The notes under the pieces: generated by a model
The model's database searches: none
The model's input: only the letters and a program-made list of their open reading frames with translations
Told to the model about the DNA's origin: nothing
From: Streptosporangiaceae bacterium NEAU-GS5
GTDB taxonomy: Bacteria > Actinomycetota > Actinomycetes > Streptosporangiales > Streptosporangiaceae
Direction of reading: 5' to 3'
NCBI GenBank assembly: GCA_017592665.1
Contig: JAGFNW010000018.1
Location: 128,989 to 192,988 of the forward strand
Length of the DNA: 64,000 bases
Shown: positions 8,834-18,286 of the stretch, piece after piece
Numbering within the stretch: the stretch's first letter is position 1
Layout of the letters: each line of letters starts with the position of its first letter
Made by a program: the position numbers and the translations under genes

Positions 8834-10207
8834 GTGGGCACGGACGATCTGCTCGCCGCGGCCGTCGGCACGGCGCGTTGGGTGACATCCGCGGCCGTCG
8901 ATGGATCCGCAGGCAGGGCTGCCGGCGGGAGCGCCGACGGCCCCACCGGCGAGCCCTCGATCCGGCATTGGCAGGCCAACCCCGATCCGGGTGGCAGATC
9001 GGCCCGGGCGGGCGACGCCTCCTCGCTCTACGCGGGCGCCGCCGGCATCGTGCTCTTCCTCCTCGAGCTCGCCGACGCGACCGGCGACGACTCCTACCGC
9101 GCCGACGCGCTCGCCGGGGCCCGCTATCTCGCCGCCGGCTGGGCCGACCAGGCCGATCTCACCTTGCACCACGGGCTCGCCGGGCACGTCTTCGCCATGG
9201 CCGAGGCCGCCTGGGCCACCGGCGACGACCAGGTCGAGGCCGCCGCGCGCGCCGCCGCCGACCGGATCGTGCGCGGCGTGCGGAGCATCGAAGGGGCCGG
9301 TGACATCGGCATCGGATGGACCGGCGACCCAGCGCTCCGCGGCGACGGCGGCATCGTCCTCGCGCTGCTCCACGCCGCGGGAATGCTCGGCGTCGCCGAG
9401 TATGAGCAGGTCGCGATCGAGGCGGGGGAGCGGATCGCCGCGCTCGCCGTCCCCGGCCACACGTTCGGCGGCGACTCCTGCGCCGACTTCCCCACCGACG
9501 CCGTCACCCCCGGCTTCCTGCCCGGCACCGCCGGCAGTGCCTTCCTCCTCGCCAGGCTGTACGGCATCACCGGCGACGACCGGTTCCTGACGGCCGCCAG
9601 GCGCGGCGCCGACTTCGTGCGCGCCGTGAGCGTGGTGACCGACCGGTGCGCGCTGATCCCGCACCACGTGCCGCAGGGCCGCGAGCTGCACTATCTCGGC
9701 TATTGCTCCGGCTCGGCCGGGGTGGCCCGCACCTTCCACGAGCTTCACCGGGTGACCGGCGACCCGGGCGATCTCGACTGGGTCGAGCGGCTCGCGCACG
9801 GCATCGTCCAAAGCGGCGCGCCCGAGCGGCGCAGCGCCGGCTATTGGAACGTGGCATGCCAGTGCTGCGGCACGGCCGGGCTGATCGAGCTGTTCACCGG
9901 CCTCTGGTCGGCCACGGGGCAGCGCTCCCACCTCGACTTCGCGCAGACTCTCGCAGGCGATCTGCTGGCCCACGCCACCGGTGACGACCACCTTCGGTGG
10001 TATCAGGCCTACCGGCGGCTGCGCCCACGTGAGGTCGCCGCCGACACCGGTTACATGGTCGGCGCGGCCGGCATCGGCGCCGCCCTGCTGCACCTCGAGG
10101 CCGCGCTGCGCGCCCTCGAGCCGGGGGCCGAGGAGGCCCGGCGGCTCATTCTGCTGCCCGACAACCCCTTCCCCGCGATCCCACTGCCGCCCGCCCCCGT
10201 GGCGTAG
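8834..10207 (+). CDS. LanC-like lanthionine synthetase C family protein
   Basis: 457 residues from GTG 8834, preceded by GAGGGA at 8819. Seven GxxG-type helical repeats of the alpha/alpha toroid are visible (YAGAAGIV, HHGLAGHV, RGDGGIVL, PGTAGSAF, YCSGSAGV, CQCCGTAG, VGAAGIG). The zinc ligands of LanC enzymes are Cys, Cys-His; here the first Cys is in YCSGSAG and the usual CHG is CCG, i.e. Cys replaces His. No lanthipeptide precursor, dehydratase or transporter is nearby, so this is a stand-alone LanC-like protein, not proven to be a cyclase. It is divergent from the flavoprotein operon, sharing a 134-bp promoter region. Confidence 0.88.
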   Translation: MGTDDLLAAAVGTARWVTSAAVDGSAGRAAGGSADGPTGEPSIRHWQANPDPGGRSARAGDASSLYAGAAGIVLFLLELADATGDDSYRADALAGARYLAAGWADQADLTLHHGLAGHVFAMAEAAWATGDDQVEAAARAAADRIVRGVRSIEGAGDIGIGWTGDPALRGDGGIVLALLHAAGMLGVAEYEQVAIEAGERIAALAVPGHTFGGDSCADFPTDAVTPGFLPGTAGSAFLLARLYGITGDDRFLTAARRGADFVRAVSVVTDRCALIPHHVPQGRELHYLGYCSGSAGVARTFHELHRVTGDPGDLDWVERLAHGIVQSGAPERRSAGYWNVACQCCGTAGLIELFTGLWSATGQRSHLDFAQTLAGDLLAHATGDDHLRWYQAYRRLRPREVAADTGYMVGAAGIGAALLHLEAALRALEPGAEEARRLILLPDNPFPAIPLPPAPVA

Positions 10208-10323
10208 CTCTCCTGTGGCCTAGCTCTCACGACGAGCGCGTATTTCAGCGCGGAGCGTCAGCCCCCGCGCCGCCTAACTTGAGGCCGTCTCATTTCACCC
10301 ACGACGGATCAAGGAGATCATCG

Positions 10324-11622
10324 ATGAAACGCTCGCGCCTGGTGTTGGCGCTGGCTGCGGCGGCCCTGTCGGCCGCCACGACGTTGGGGGCCACGGCCGC
10401 CCAGGCGGCCCCGCCCAGCCCGGATGACATCGACCGGCCCATCGTCATCACCGACCCGGTGCCGCCCGGGTTCACCTCCTGGGAGGAGCTGTACGGGGCC
10501 CAGCAGCGGATCAACACGGTGGCCGACCAGATCGAGGCGATCGCCGCCGCCCCCGAGGGCGCTGGATTCGGGGCGATCGTCACCGAGCCCGCGGCCGACC
10601 GCATCCGCCTCTACTGGAAGGGCGCGCAGCCGGCGTCCCTTCGCGCCCTGCTGGCCAGGGACACCGGGGTGTCGGTCGACCTCGAGCCGGCCGCGTACAC
10701 CCAGATCGAAATGCAGGCGGGGATCGAGCGGATCATGGCCGAGCAGCCGGAGACGCTCTCCGCCACGGCCAACCAGATCACGGGCGCGGCGCCGATGCCG
10801 GACGCCGGCGGCCTGACGGTGTTCGTCAGCCGTGACGCCGCTTCCGGCCGCGAACTGCCCGGCGTGCGCGCCGCGGGCATGCCGGTCAGCGTTCAGGGCA
10901 CGACGGCGCCGCAGGTCGCGGCGAGCCGGCTGAACGACTTCAAGCCCTACTGGGGTGGCGGCCTGTGGAGCGTGTTCGGCAACGCGCCGTCATGCTCGAC
11001 CGGCTTCGCGGTCACCGTCGGCGGGGCGACCAAAATGCTGAGCGCCGGCCACTGCGCCCAGTCGAACGGTCAGTTCGCCGTCGATGGTGGCGGCCAGGTC
11101 AGCGACATCATGGGCCCGATCACCAAGTCGTCGGACCCGGCGCTGGACTCGCTGCTGATCAACACGTCCTCGTCGGGCCGGGTCTTCTTCGGCGACGAGA
11201 AGACCAGCAACACCGCTCGCGTGGTGGGCCGGCACTTCAACCACGTCGGCGACTACGTGTGCACGAGCGGCGCCTTTTCCGGCCTGCGGTGCCTGATCTA
11301 CGTCGAGGCCACCAACGTCACCCAGACGTTCTACGTCAAGGGCAAGAAGGTCGGCACGTTCAACCGGCTGGTGTTCGCCGTGCACGTGGACGCGGAGAGC
11401 GCGGGCGGCAACGGCGACAGCGGCGGCCCCGTGTTCGAGCCGGACTTCACCGCGGGCGGCGTCTGGGCCATCGGCACCTTCACCGGCATGGATTCGATCG
11501 AAAACCCGGCTCCCTGCACCGGTGTCCCGGCGAGTGAATCCCGCGGATGTTCGTGGCAGATCTGGTTCACCTCGGTCTCCCAGTCGCTGAACTTCTTCGG
11601 CGGCGAGATCGTCACGGGTTGA
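10324..11622 (+). CDS. Secreted trypsin-like serine protease (S1 family)
   Basis: 432 residues from ATG 10324 with AAGGAG seven bases upstream. N-terminal Lys/Arg then a hydrophobic stretch ending in ATAAQA gives a Sec signal peptide (about residues 1-28). A pro-region of some 170 residues follows, then a chymotrypsin-like domain: catalytic His in MLSAGHCAQ, Asp in SSDPALDSLLI, Ser in GNGDSGGPVF. Size and order match actinomycete secreted proproteases of the alpha-lytic/streptogrisin kind. A hairpin follows the stop codon. Stand-alone gene. Confidence 0.9.
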   Translation: MKRSRLVLALAAAALSAATTLGATAAQAAPPSPDDIDRPIVITDPVPPGFTSWEELYGAQQRINTVADQIEAIAAAPEGAGFGAIVTEPAADRIRLYWKGAQPASLRALLARDTGVSVDLEPAAYTQIEMQAGIERIMAEQPETLSATANQITGAAPMPDAGGLTVFVSRDAASGRELPGVRAAGMPVSVQGTTAPQVAASRLNDFKPYWGGGLWSVFGNAPSCSTGFAVTVGGATKMLSAGHCAQSNGQFAVDGGGQVSDIMGPITKSSDPALDSLLINTSSSGRVFFGDEKTSNTARVVGRHFNHVGDYVCTSGAFSGLRCLIYVEATNVTQTFYVKGKKVGTFNRLVFAVHVDAESAGGNGDSGGPVFEPDFTAGGVWAIGTFTGMDSIENPAPCTGVPASESRGCSWQIWFTSVSQSLNFFGGEIVTG

Positions 11623-11626
11623 CCTG

Positions 11627-11669
11627 AATCGCGCAGATGGGTGGCACAACGCCGCTCACCTGCGCGATT
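11627..11669 (+). terminator. Hairpin after the protease gene
   Basis: Perfect 10-bp arms AATCGCGCAG (11627-11636) and CTGCGCGATT (11660-11669) five bases after the protease stop. The loop is long (23 nt) and partly self-complementary, and no U-run follows, as is common for actinomycete terminators. Confidence 0.6.
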
Positions 11670-11763
11670 GCGCATTTTCCCGGAGTCGTACGGGACAAAT
11701 GTCATGGCGCGTTCTGGATGCATGGCACCTGTGCTCGGCGGCGCCCGCGGCGACGCTTGAGGC

Positions 11764-12723
11764 ATGCGCAAATACCTGCCCGTGTGGGGCCTCTTCTGCA
11801 CCGCTCCGCTGGTCGCCGAGTTCCTGCTGGGCGACTTCCCGATCACGTTCGTCGTCTCGCTGGCGCTGCTCGCCCCGTTATACGGCGGGGCCGCCGTGCT
11901 CATCCGCGAGACGGCGCGAAGAACCGGCCGCGGCTGGCCGACGATGGTGCTGCTCGGCCTCGCGTACGGCGTCTTCGAGGAGGGCATCCTCACGCAGTCC
12001 TTGTTCAACCCGGACTACGCCGGCGCCCACCTGCTGGAGCGCGGGTTCATCCCGGCCCTGGGGATCGCGCTGCCATGGACGCTCTTCGTGCTCACCCTGC
12101 ACACGGTGTGGAGCGTCGGCGTGCCGATCGCCATGCTCGAGGAGCTCGCCGGTGAGCGCAGGACCACGCCGTGGCTGGGCCGCGTGGGGTTGATCGTGAC
12201 ATCGGTCCTGTTCACGGCGGGATCGATCGCGATCTTCTTCGGGTCGTACGCCGATGGGAAGTTCATGGCGCCCTGGCCGCGGCTGGTGGCCGTCCTGGTG
12301 GTCGTCGCCGCCCTGATCGTGGCCGCGTTCAAGGTTCCGCAGCCGCGGAGCCGTACGGGAGCCGCTCCGAGGCCGTGGGCGCCCTTCGCGCTGACGCTGG
12401 CGCTGGGTGCGGTGTTCATGGTCGCCTTCACCGAGGCGTCCGCCGTCGTCACGGTGGCCGGATTCCTGGTCCTGTTCGCGGTGGCCGCCGTCGCGACCGT
12501 GGTGTGGTCCGGCCGCCCCGGGTGGGACGGCCGGCATCGGGTGGCCCTGGCCGGTGGGGCCCTGCTGACCTACGCCTGGCACGGTTTCACGATGACCTCA
12601 CTGGTGCCGAGCACGCCGCTGATCGATCTGGTCAGCCACATCCTGTTCGCGGCGGGCGCGGTGGCGCTCCTCGGGTCCGCCTACCGCAGGGCGACCCCGG
12701 CGAAGGTCCCGGAACTCGTCTAG
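11764..12723 (+). CDS. Polytopic membrane protein, CPBP-like
   Basis: 319 residues with about eight hydrophobic helices. The segment YGVFEEGILTQSLFNP has the EExxx pattern seen in CPBP (CAAX-protease-like) membrane proteins; an additional HxxW-like LTLHTVWSVG follows. Function unassigned; a membrane protease role is only a suggestion. The stop codon overlaps that of the convergent LPMO gene in a shared CTAG. Confidence 0.6.
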   Translation: MRKYLPVWGLFCTAPLVAEFLLGDFPITFVVSLALLAPLYGGAAVLIRETARRTGRGWPTMVLLGLAYGVFEEGILTQSLFNPDYAGAHLLERGFIPALGIALPWTLFVLTLHTVWSVGVPIAMLEELAGERRTTPWLGRVGLIVTSVLFTAGSIAIFFGSYADGKFMAPWPRLVAVLVVVAALIVAAFKVPQPRSRTGAAPRPWAPFALTLALGAVFMVAFTEASAVVTVAGFLVLFAVAAVATVVWSGRPGWDGRHRVALAGGALLTYAWHGFTMTSLVPSTPLIDLVSHILFAAGAVALLGSAYRRATPAKVPELV

Positions 12724-13571
12724 ATCTTCTTCCACAGGGCTGGGACGTTCGGGGGCTCCCAGCCCGGAAGCGATGTGTGCCCCTGAATGCACTGGTAGTT
12801 GGATCCGGCGTAGCTGACGCGGGCGCCCACGGCGTACGAGGTGTTGGCGGCCCAGGTCGGATACGCGCCGGTCGGGGTGGGCGTCGGAGTCGGGGTGCGG
12901 GTCGGCGTCGGGGTGGGCGTGGGAGTGGGCGTCGGGGACGCGGTACCGCCCGCGAAGACCACGTCCGAGCAAGAGTAGAAGGCCTCGGGGCTGTCGGACC
13001 GCTGCCAGATCACATAGATCAGGTGGCGGCCCGTCCGTCCTCCGGGAATGGTCCCCGTGAAGGTGTACGCGCCGTTGCTGAGCGGTGGGTCGGTCACCCG
13101 TACGAACGGACTGGCGTCGAGGTCCGACCACTTCAGCGGACCGGCCGGGTTGTAGCCCTGTCTGGTCAGATAGAGCTCGAAGGAGCCGCGGTGCGGGGCG
13201 GTGGCGCGGAAGGTGAAGGTCTTGGGGCCGGCGGCCACGTTGGTGGCGGGCCAGTCGGTGCGGGGCAGGTCGAAGCCCTTGTATTTGTCCCGGCCCGCGC
13301 TGCAGAGTTTCCCGTCCGGGATGATCGACTTGCTCTGGCCGTTGGCGTTGGCCAGGTTGATCTCGTTCCAGTCGTAGAGCGGCTGGGTGCCGCCCGCGGC
13401 GACGGCGGCCTTGCAGGCCGCGCTCTGCGGGTTCTCGGGGCCTTCGAGGTAGCAGGCGTAGACGCGGCTGACCGGGTTCTGCATGGTGCCGTGCGCCATC
13501 GCCATGGGGAGGAGCAGCAGCGGGGTGCTTCCGATCGCGGCGGCGAGCGCGCCCTTCTTTCGCCTGTTCAC
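12720..13571 (-). CDS. Secreted AA10 lytic polysaccharide monooxygenase with C-terminal chitin-binding module
   Basis: 283 residues. Copper-dependent oxidative cleavage of chitin or cellulose outside the cell. Signal peptide about residues 1-26 ends in PMAMA, leaving the mature N-terminal His (HGTMQNPVSR) that forms the histidine brace; the second His is in TAPHRGSF. A linker of alternating Pro-Thr (about 208-232) joins a CBM5/12-type module (YPTWAANTSYAVGARV, YQCIQGHTSLPGWEPP). NEINLANANG and the GRHLIYVIWQRSDSPEAFYSCSD block are typical AA10. Preceded by a palindromic operator candidate at 13619-13645. Confidence 0.95.
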   Translation of the reverse strand: MNRRKKGALAAAIGSTPLLLLPMAMAHGTMQNPVSRVYACYLEGPENPQSAACKAAVAAGGTQPLYDWNEINLANANGQSKSIIPDGKLCSAGRDKYKGFDLPRTDWPATNVAAGPKTFTFRATAPHRGSFELYLTRQGYNPAGPLKWSDLDASPFVRVTDPPLSNGAYTFTGTIPGGRTGRHLIYVIWQRSDSPEAFYSCSDVVFAGGTASPTPTPTPTPTPTRTPTPTPTPTGAYPTWAANTSYAVGARVSYAGSNYQCIQGHTSLPGWEPPNVPALWKKI

Positions 13572-13618
13572 AGGCTTCTCCTTTGACCTGGGGTGGGAAA
13601 ACGGCAGGCCCGGGACTT

Positions 13619-13645
13619 AACTCTTAGTTAACTTTCCTAAGAGTT
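13619..13645. promoter_or_regulatory. Palindromic operator candidate upstream of LPMO
   Basis: AACTCTTAG (13619-13627) and CTAAGAGTT (13637-13645) form a perfect 9-bp inverted repeat with a 9-nt spacer that contains a second palindrome (AGTTAACT, 13626-13633). It lies about 50-75 bp upstream of the LPMO ATG. Read on the LPMO strand it contains TTAGGAAAGTTAACTAA. It does not match the DasR consensus, so regulation by another sugar-responsive repressor is likely. Confidence 0.55.
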
Positions 13646-13686
13646 TGATCGAAGTTACCCCTGGTCGGAAGGCTGGTCAAGGTCGC

Positions 13687-15180
13687 TCAGTCTTCTGTGA
13701 AGCGCAGTTCCTCGCGGTCGAGGCGGTGCGTGAGCGCGCGGCGGGTGACCTCGCCGATCAGGCCCTCGTCGTGCATGCGGGCCAGCTCGGCGCGCTCCAC
13801 GCCCAGCACGGCCCGCTGGATCCGCCGGTAGTCGCCGGCCACGTCGTCGGAGTCCTCGGCGCGGTCGCGCAGCGCCCGGCGCACCCGCTCCACGACCACG
13901 GGCGCGACCGCGTCGGCGTCTTCCAGGCCGTCGAGGTATGCGTTGGCCGCCCCGATCATCGCCGTCACGGCCCGCTCGTGCTCGCCCCGCTCGTCCTCGG
14001 GCGTGACGGCGACGCCGGTCAACCGCACGAGCGGGGCCAGCGTGAACCCCTGGACGATCAGCGAGATCACGATCACCGCGGTGGCCAGCACCTGGAGCAG
14101 ATCGCGGGAGGGCAGCGCCAGCGGAATCGACAGCGCCGCCGCCAGCGGCACCACACCGCGCGCGCCGGCCCACGTCACCACCACCGACGCGCGCCAGGAC
14201 CGGCGCCCGGCCAGCGGCAGCACCCAGGCCACCCGAACCAGCAGCAGCGTGACCGCGACCGCGAGAGCCGCCAGCACCCACCTGAGGTTGCCGAGCTCCT
14301 TCATCAGCGTAGGAAGCTGGAGCCCGATGAGGCTGAAGACCACGCTCTCCAGGATGAAGATCACCGTGCCGTAGACCGCTCCGAGCTGGAGCCGGATCCG
14401 CGCGTTCGTCAGCCGCGGCGCCCGCACGCCCAGGATGACCCCGGCCACCACGACCGACGTCACGCCCGACGTCGTCAGCGACTCGGCCACGACGTACGCG
14501 ATGTAGGGCGTGAGCAGCGCGATGACGCTTTCCAGGATCGGGTCCTCGGTCCGCTTCCTGACCTCGGCGACGGCCGCGGCCACGATCGCGCCGGTGAGCG
14601 TGCCGCCGCCCGCGAGCCGTACGAAGTCCCAGGCCAGCCCGCCCGAGCTGATGATCGCGCCGGTGCCCGTCATGGCGAGCGCGATGCCGACCGCGACGCG
14701 GTAGAGGATCAGGCTGGTCGCGTCGTTGAACAGGCTCTCGGCCTGGACCAGCGTCTGCATCCGGGGCGGCAGCGACAGGCGGCGCCCGAGCGCCGTCACC
14801 GCGACCGGGTCCGTGGCCGCGAGGATCGCGCCCAGCAGGAAGCCGAGCGCCAGCGGCAGGCCCGTGACCAGCGTGGTCACTGCGCCGACCACCGCCGCCG
14901 AGACCAGCACCAGCCCGACCGCGAGGATCGCGACCGGCCGCCACACGGCCTTCAGGTCACGCCAGGACAGCTCCTCGCCCGCCGCGTACAGCAGGGGCGG
15001 CAGCACGATCAGGCCGATGGCCTCCGGGGGAACGTGGACCGAGGATCCATACGGCGTGAAGCCCACCGCGAGCCCGGCGACGACCAGCAGCGACGGCGCG
15101 GGCAGGCGCAGCCGGCGGGCGAACGTGGCGACCACGGTCGCCAGCGCCACGAGCGCCAGAACCACCTCGACGCTGCGCAT
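13687..15180 (-). CDS. Na+/H+ antiporter, CPA1 family
   Basis: 497 residues. About twelve hydrophobic helices in the first 400 residues include the CPA1 motifs GAILAATDPVAVTAL, ESLFNDATSLILY (the ND pair for cation binding) and TWAGARGVVPLA. A hydrophilic cytoplasmic tail of about 95 residues (from PEDERGEH) follows, rich in Arg/Glu. Exchanges Na+ or K+ for H+ across the membrane. Monocistronic; ion specificity cannot be told. Confidence 0.92.
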   Translation of the reverse strand: MRSVEVVLALVALATVVATFARRLRLPAPSLLVVAGLAVGFTPYGSSVHVPPEAIGLIVLPPLLYAAGEELSWRDLKAVWRPVAILAVGLVLVSAAVVGAVTTLVTGLPLALGFLLGAILAATDPVAVTALGRRLSLPPRMQTLVQAESLFNDATSLILYRVAVGIALAMTGTGAIISSGGLAWDFVRLAGGGTLTGAIVAAAVAEVRKRTEDPILESVIALLTPYIAYVVAESLTTSGVTSVVVAGVILGVRAPRLTNARIRLQLGAVYGTVIFILESVVFSLIGLQLPTLMKELGNLRWVLAALAVAVTLLLVRVAWVLPLAGRRSWRASVVVTWAGARGVVPLAAALSIPLALPSRDLLQVLATAVIVISLIVQGFTLAPLVRLTGVAVTPEDERGEHERAVTAMIGAANAYLDGLEDADAVAPVVVERVRRALRDRAEDSDDVAGDYRRIQRAVLGVERAELARMHDEGLIGEVTRRALTHRLDREELRFTED

Positions 15181-15274
15181 TCTGTCCCTTCGTCACAACG
15201 GACAACAACAGCGCCGACCAGACTTCCCGGCTCACCTAGGTAGACAACTGTAACAACAGATATGATCAGCCCCA

Positions 15275-16066
15275 ATGACCGGTTCACCCCCCGAATGGAC
15301 GCCCCCTGGCCTGGACGCCGCTCGGCCGAGTGCGGCGCGCATTCAAGACGCGCTGCTCGGCGGGGGCGACCACTTCGAGATCGACCGCATGGTGGCCGAT
15401 CGGCTCCGCCAGGTCGTCCCGCAGCTGTCCGATGTGGTGGCCATGGCCAGGAAGTTCCTGCGCCGGGCCGTTCGCCTGCTGACCGACCGCGGCGTCGACC
15501 AGTTCCTCGACCTCGGCGCCGGCCTGCCCACCCGCGACAACACCCACGACATGGCGCCCGGCGCCCGCGTCGTCTACGTGGACATCGACCCGATGGTCGA
15601 AGCCCACATGCGCCTGCTGCTGCGGGAGAACGCGGACGCCGCCGCCATCACCGCGAACGTCCGCAACGTGGACGCGGTGCTGGAGCACCCCGACACCCGC
15701 CGCCTGCTCGACTTCACCCGGCCGATCGGCGTGATCACGCTGGACGTGCTGTGCGCCCTGCAGGACGAGGACGACCCGTGGGGGATGGTCCGGTCCTACA
15801 TGGCGGCCCTGCCGTCCGGCAGCCACCTGGTGGCCGGCGACCCGCACGAGTCCGGCGACCCGGTGGCCGACCAGCTGGAGCAGGCCCTCCGGATGACCTC
15901 GCGCGGCTGTGTCTTCCGCAAGCCCGACGTGATCGCCCGCTACTTCGACGGGCTCGAACTCCTCGATCCGGGGCTGGTGCCGATGGCGCAGTGGCCGGAC
16001 CCGCGCCGCCGCGTCCTCGAGCCGTGGGAGCGGCTCATGGTCTGCGGCGTCGCCGTGAAGCCTTGA
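15275..16066 (+). CDS. SAM-dependent methyltransferase, DUF574 (Methyltransf_19) type
   Basis: 263 residues. The N-terminal ARIQDALLGGGDHFEIDR matches the actinomycete ARxxDxLLGGxxxF signature; SAM-binding features are FLDLGAGLPT, VYVDIDPMVEAH and VITLDVLCALQ. This family is greatly expanded in actinomycetes with unknown substrates. The 3' end overlaps the convergent secA2 end by 32 bases. Confidence 0.85.
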   Translation: MTGSPPEWTPPGLDAARPSAARIQDALLGGGDHFEIDRMVADRLRQVVPQLSDVVAMARKFLRRAVRLLTDRGVDQFLDLGAGLPTRDNTHDMAPGARVVYVDIDPMVEAHMRLLLRENADAAAITANVRNVDAVLEHPDTRRLLDFTRPIGVITLDVLCALQDEDDPWGMVRSYMAALPSGSHLVAGDPHESGDPVADQLEQALRMTSRGCVFRKPDVIARYFDGLELLDPGLVPMAQWPDPRRRVLEPWERLMVCGVAVKP

Positions 16067-18221
16067 ACTCGCTCGACACCGAGGTGAGCGCCCGCTTCCA
16101 CTCGCTGCCGAACGGATTCTCCTGGACCAGGTAGGTCCACGTGGCCGTGGGCCGGCGCAGACCCTGCTCCGGCAGGTCGCCATCGGCCTCGAAGGTCTCC
16201 TTCGAACGCCGCCCCACCTCGTCGAGCAGCTTCCGGTAGGCCGGGATCATCTCGCGGTTGTACTCGTCGAACGGGCTCAGCCGGCCGAGCGCGCGCAGAT
16301 GGATCCCCTCGCGGAGATCGGCGAGGAAACTCAGGTGATCCACCCAGGCGCGGTCGATGTGGTAGAGCACGACCTGCCGGGTGCGCTCCGCGACGTCCAC
16401 GTTCTGCTCGGTCAGCTCGGCGTAGCGCTCGGGTGAGGCGGCGCGCAGCGCCTCGGCGCCCGCGTCGCCGCGCAGCACCCGGTCGCGCTGCTGGAGCAGC
16501 TCGCCCCGCTGCAGCTCCTGCAGCCGGGTGAACCGCCAGGTGTTGCGGTGGATTTCGAGCATGACGCCCTCGGCGATGCGCTGCGCGTGGCCGATCAGGT
16601 AGGCCGCCTGCTTGGCGTCGTCCTTCGGCAGCGGCTCGTCCGGCAGGTAGCTGGTGAGCAGGGAGTCTTCGGAGCTCACGAAGAACACCGAGCCGCCGGG
16701 GTCACCCTGCCGCCCCGACCGGCCGCGCAGCTGGTCGTCGAGCCGGCTGCTCGGATGGCGGCCCGTGCCGATCACGTACAGCCCGCCGAGCGCGGGGACG
16801 CCCTCGCCCAGCCGGATGTCGGTGCCGCGCCCGGCCATCTGCGTGGACACGGTGATCGCGCCGCGCTGCCCGGCCCGCGCGATGATCTCCGCCTCCTCCG
16901 CGTCGTTCTTGGCGTTCAGCACGACGCAGTCGAGGCCCTCTTCCGCGAGGAGCTCGGCCAGCTGCTCGGACTCGGCGATGTCGAGGGTGCCGATGAGGAT
17001 GGGCCGGCCCGTGGCGTGCTGCGCGGCGATCTCCTCGACGAGCGCGGCCTGCTTGTCGGCCATGGTCGCGAAGATCCGGTCGGGCTCGTCGACCCGTACG
17101 CACGGGCGGTTGGGCGGGACGACCGCGATCTGCAGCTTGTAGAACTCGCGGAGCTGCTCGCCGACCGCGACCGCCGTCCCCGTCATGCCACATATTTCGG
17201 GATAACGGGTGAGCAGGCCCTGGATCGTGATCGAGTCCAGCACCTCGCCCGTCTCCGAAAGCGTCAGCCGCTCCTTGGCCTCCACCGCGCTCTGCAGGCC
17301 GTCCGGCCAGCGCTGCAGCAGCGCCACCCGGCCGCGCGAGGTGTTGACCAGCTGCACCTTGCCGTCCTTGACGATGTAGTCCACGTCGCGGGTGAGCAGC
17401 GCGTGCGCGTGCAGGGCCAGGTTGACCTCGGTCACCGTCCGGTGGTCGTCGTACAGGTTGACGCCGAGCGCCTTCTCGACCGTGTCGGTGCCCTTGGAGG
17501 TGAGGAAGACGTTGCGGCCCTCGCTGTCGACCTCGTAGTGATAGCCGCGCGACAGCCGCCGCACCACGGCCGCGATCTCCGGCAGCGCCGTGCCCGGGTC
17601 GGCCGCGCCGGCGAGGACCAGCGGCACGCGCGCCTCGTCGACCAGCACCGAGTCGGCCTCGTCGACCAGCGCCACCTGCGGCGTCGGCACGATCAGCGCG
17701 CCGGGGTCGGTGGCCATCCGGTCGCGGAGCACGTCGAAGCCCAGCTCGGCCACCGGAACATAGGTGACATCCTGCGTGTACGCCTCACGGCGCTGCTCGA
17801 CGGTCGAGGTCTGGTCGATCCACCCGACCGTGACGCCCAGCTTGGCGTAGAACGGGGCCATCCACTCGGCGTCGCGGCGGGCGAGATAGTCGTTGACGGC
17901 CACCACGTGCACCCGCGCGCCACGCTGCACATGCCCGGCCGCGGCCATCGCGCCGACCAGGGTCTTGCCCTCGCCCGTGGCCATCTCCACCACGCGGCCG
18001 TCGAGCATCGCGAGCATGCCGACCAGCTGCACGTCGTACGGCGTCTCGCCGAGCGTCTCCTCGGCGGCCACCCGCACGGCCGCGCAGAACCCGGCCGAGC
18101 CGACCTCCTCGAGTGACGGCTCCGCCTTCGCCGCGTCCGCGGCCACGCGCTGGTAGCGGCCGATATCCACGCTCCCGGGCCGTTCCAGGACGCGCTTGAA
18201 CCACTGACTCACCGAAGCCAT
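16035..18221 (-). CDS. secA2: Accessory Sec translocase ATPase SecA2
   Basis: 728 residues from ATG 18221 (a longer start at 18248 is possible). SecA ATPase that drives export of a substrate subset through SecYEG. Visible: Walker A MATGEGKTLVGA, DEAD-like LVDEADSVLVDEAR, a preprotein-crosslinking region, motif GTDIRLGEGV and the RGRSGRQGDPG arginine finger block. It is about 200 residues shorter than housekeeping SecA and lacks the C-terminal Cys-rich zinc motif, ending in a basic KASRRRRRP tail. Both traits fit SecA2 of high-GC Gram-positives. Monocistronic. Confidence 0.88.
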   Translation of the reverse strand: MASVSQWFKRVLERPGSVDIGRYQRVAADAAKAEPSLEEVGSAGFCAAVRVAAEETLGETPYDVQLVGMLAMLDGRVVEMATGEGKTLVGAMAAAGHVQRGARVHVVAVNDYLARRDAEWMAPFYAKLGVTVGWIDQTSTVEQRREAYTQDVTYVPVAELGFDVLRDRMATDPGALIVPTPQVALVDEADSVLVDEARVPLVLAGAADPGTALPEIAAVVRRLSRGYHYEVDSEGRNVFLTSKGTDTVEKALGVNLYDDHRTVTEVNLALHAHALLTRDVDYIVKDGKVQLVNTSRGRVALLQRWPDGLQSAVEAKERLTLSETGEVLDSITIQGLLTRYPEICGMTGTAVAVGEQLREFYKLQIAVVPPNRPCVRVDEPDRIFATMADKQAALVEEIAAQHATGRPILIGTLDIAESEQLAELLAEEGLDCVVLNAKNDAEEAEIIARAGQRGAITVSTQMAGRGTDIRLGEGVPALGGLYVIGTGRHPSSRLDDQLRGRSGRQGDPGGSVFFVSSEDSLLTSYLPDEPLPKDDAKQAAYLIGHAQRIAEGVMLEIHRNTWRFTRLQELQRGELLQQRDRVLRGDAGAEALRAASPERYAELTEQNVDVAERTRQVVLYHIDRAWVDHLSFLADLREGIHLRALGRLSPFDEYNREMIPAYRKLLDEVGRRSKETFEADGDLPEQGLRRPTATWTYLVQENPFGSEWKRALTSVSSEFKASRRRRRP

Positions 18222-18286
18222 AGAGATGACCTTATGCGACGCAATCATGACTAGCGTTGACAGGTATGCAGGGAAGGATAAGCGTC

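Noticed and set aside
8813..10093. 426-codon minus-strand ORF opposite LanC
   Set aside because: Gly/Ala/Val-rich shadow of the LanC-like gene; no family features.
8834..10207. Lanthipeptide gene cluster
   Set aside because: No precursor peptide, dehydratase or transporter within several kb; divergent neighbour is a redox operon.
12890..12945. Tandem DNA repeat (GGGGTCGGCGT-like) in the LPMO gene
   Set aside because: It encodes the Pro-Thr linker between catalytic and binding modules; normal for secreted LPMOs.
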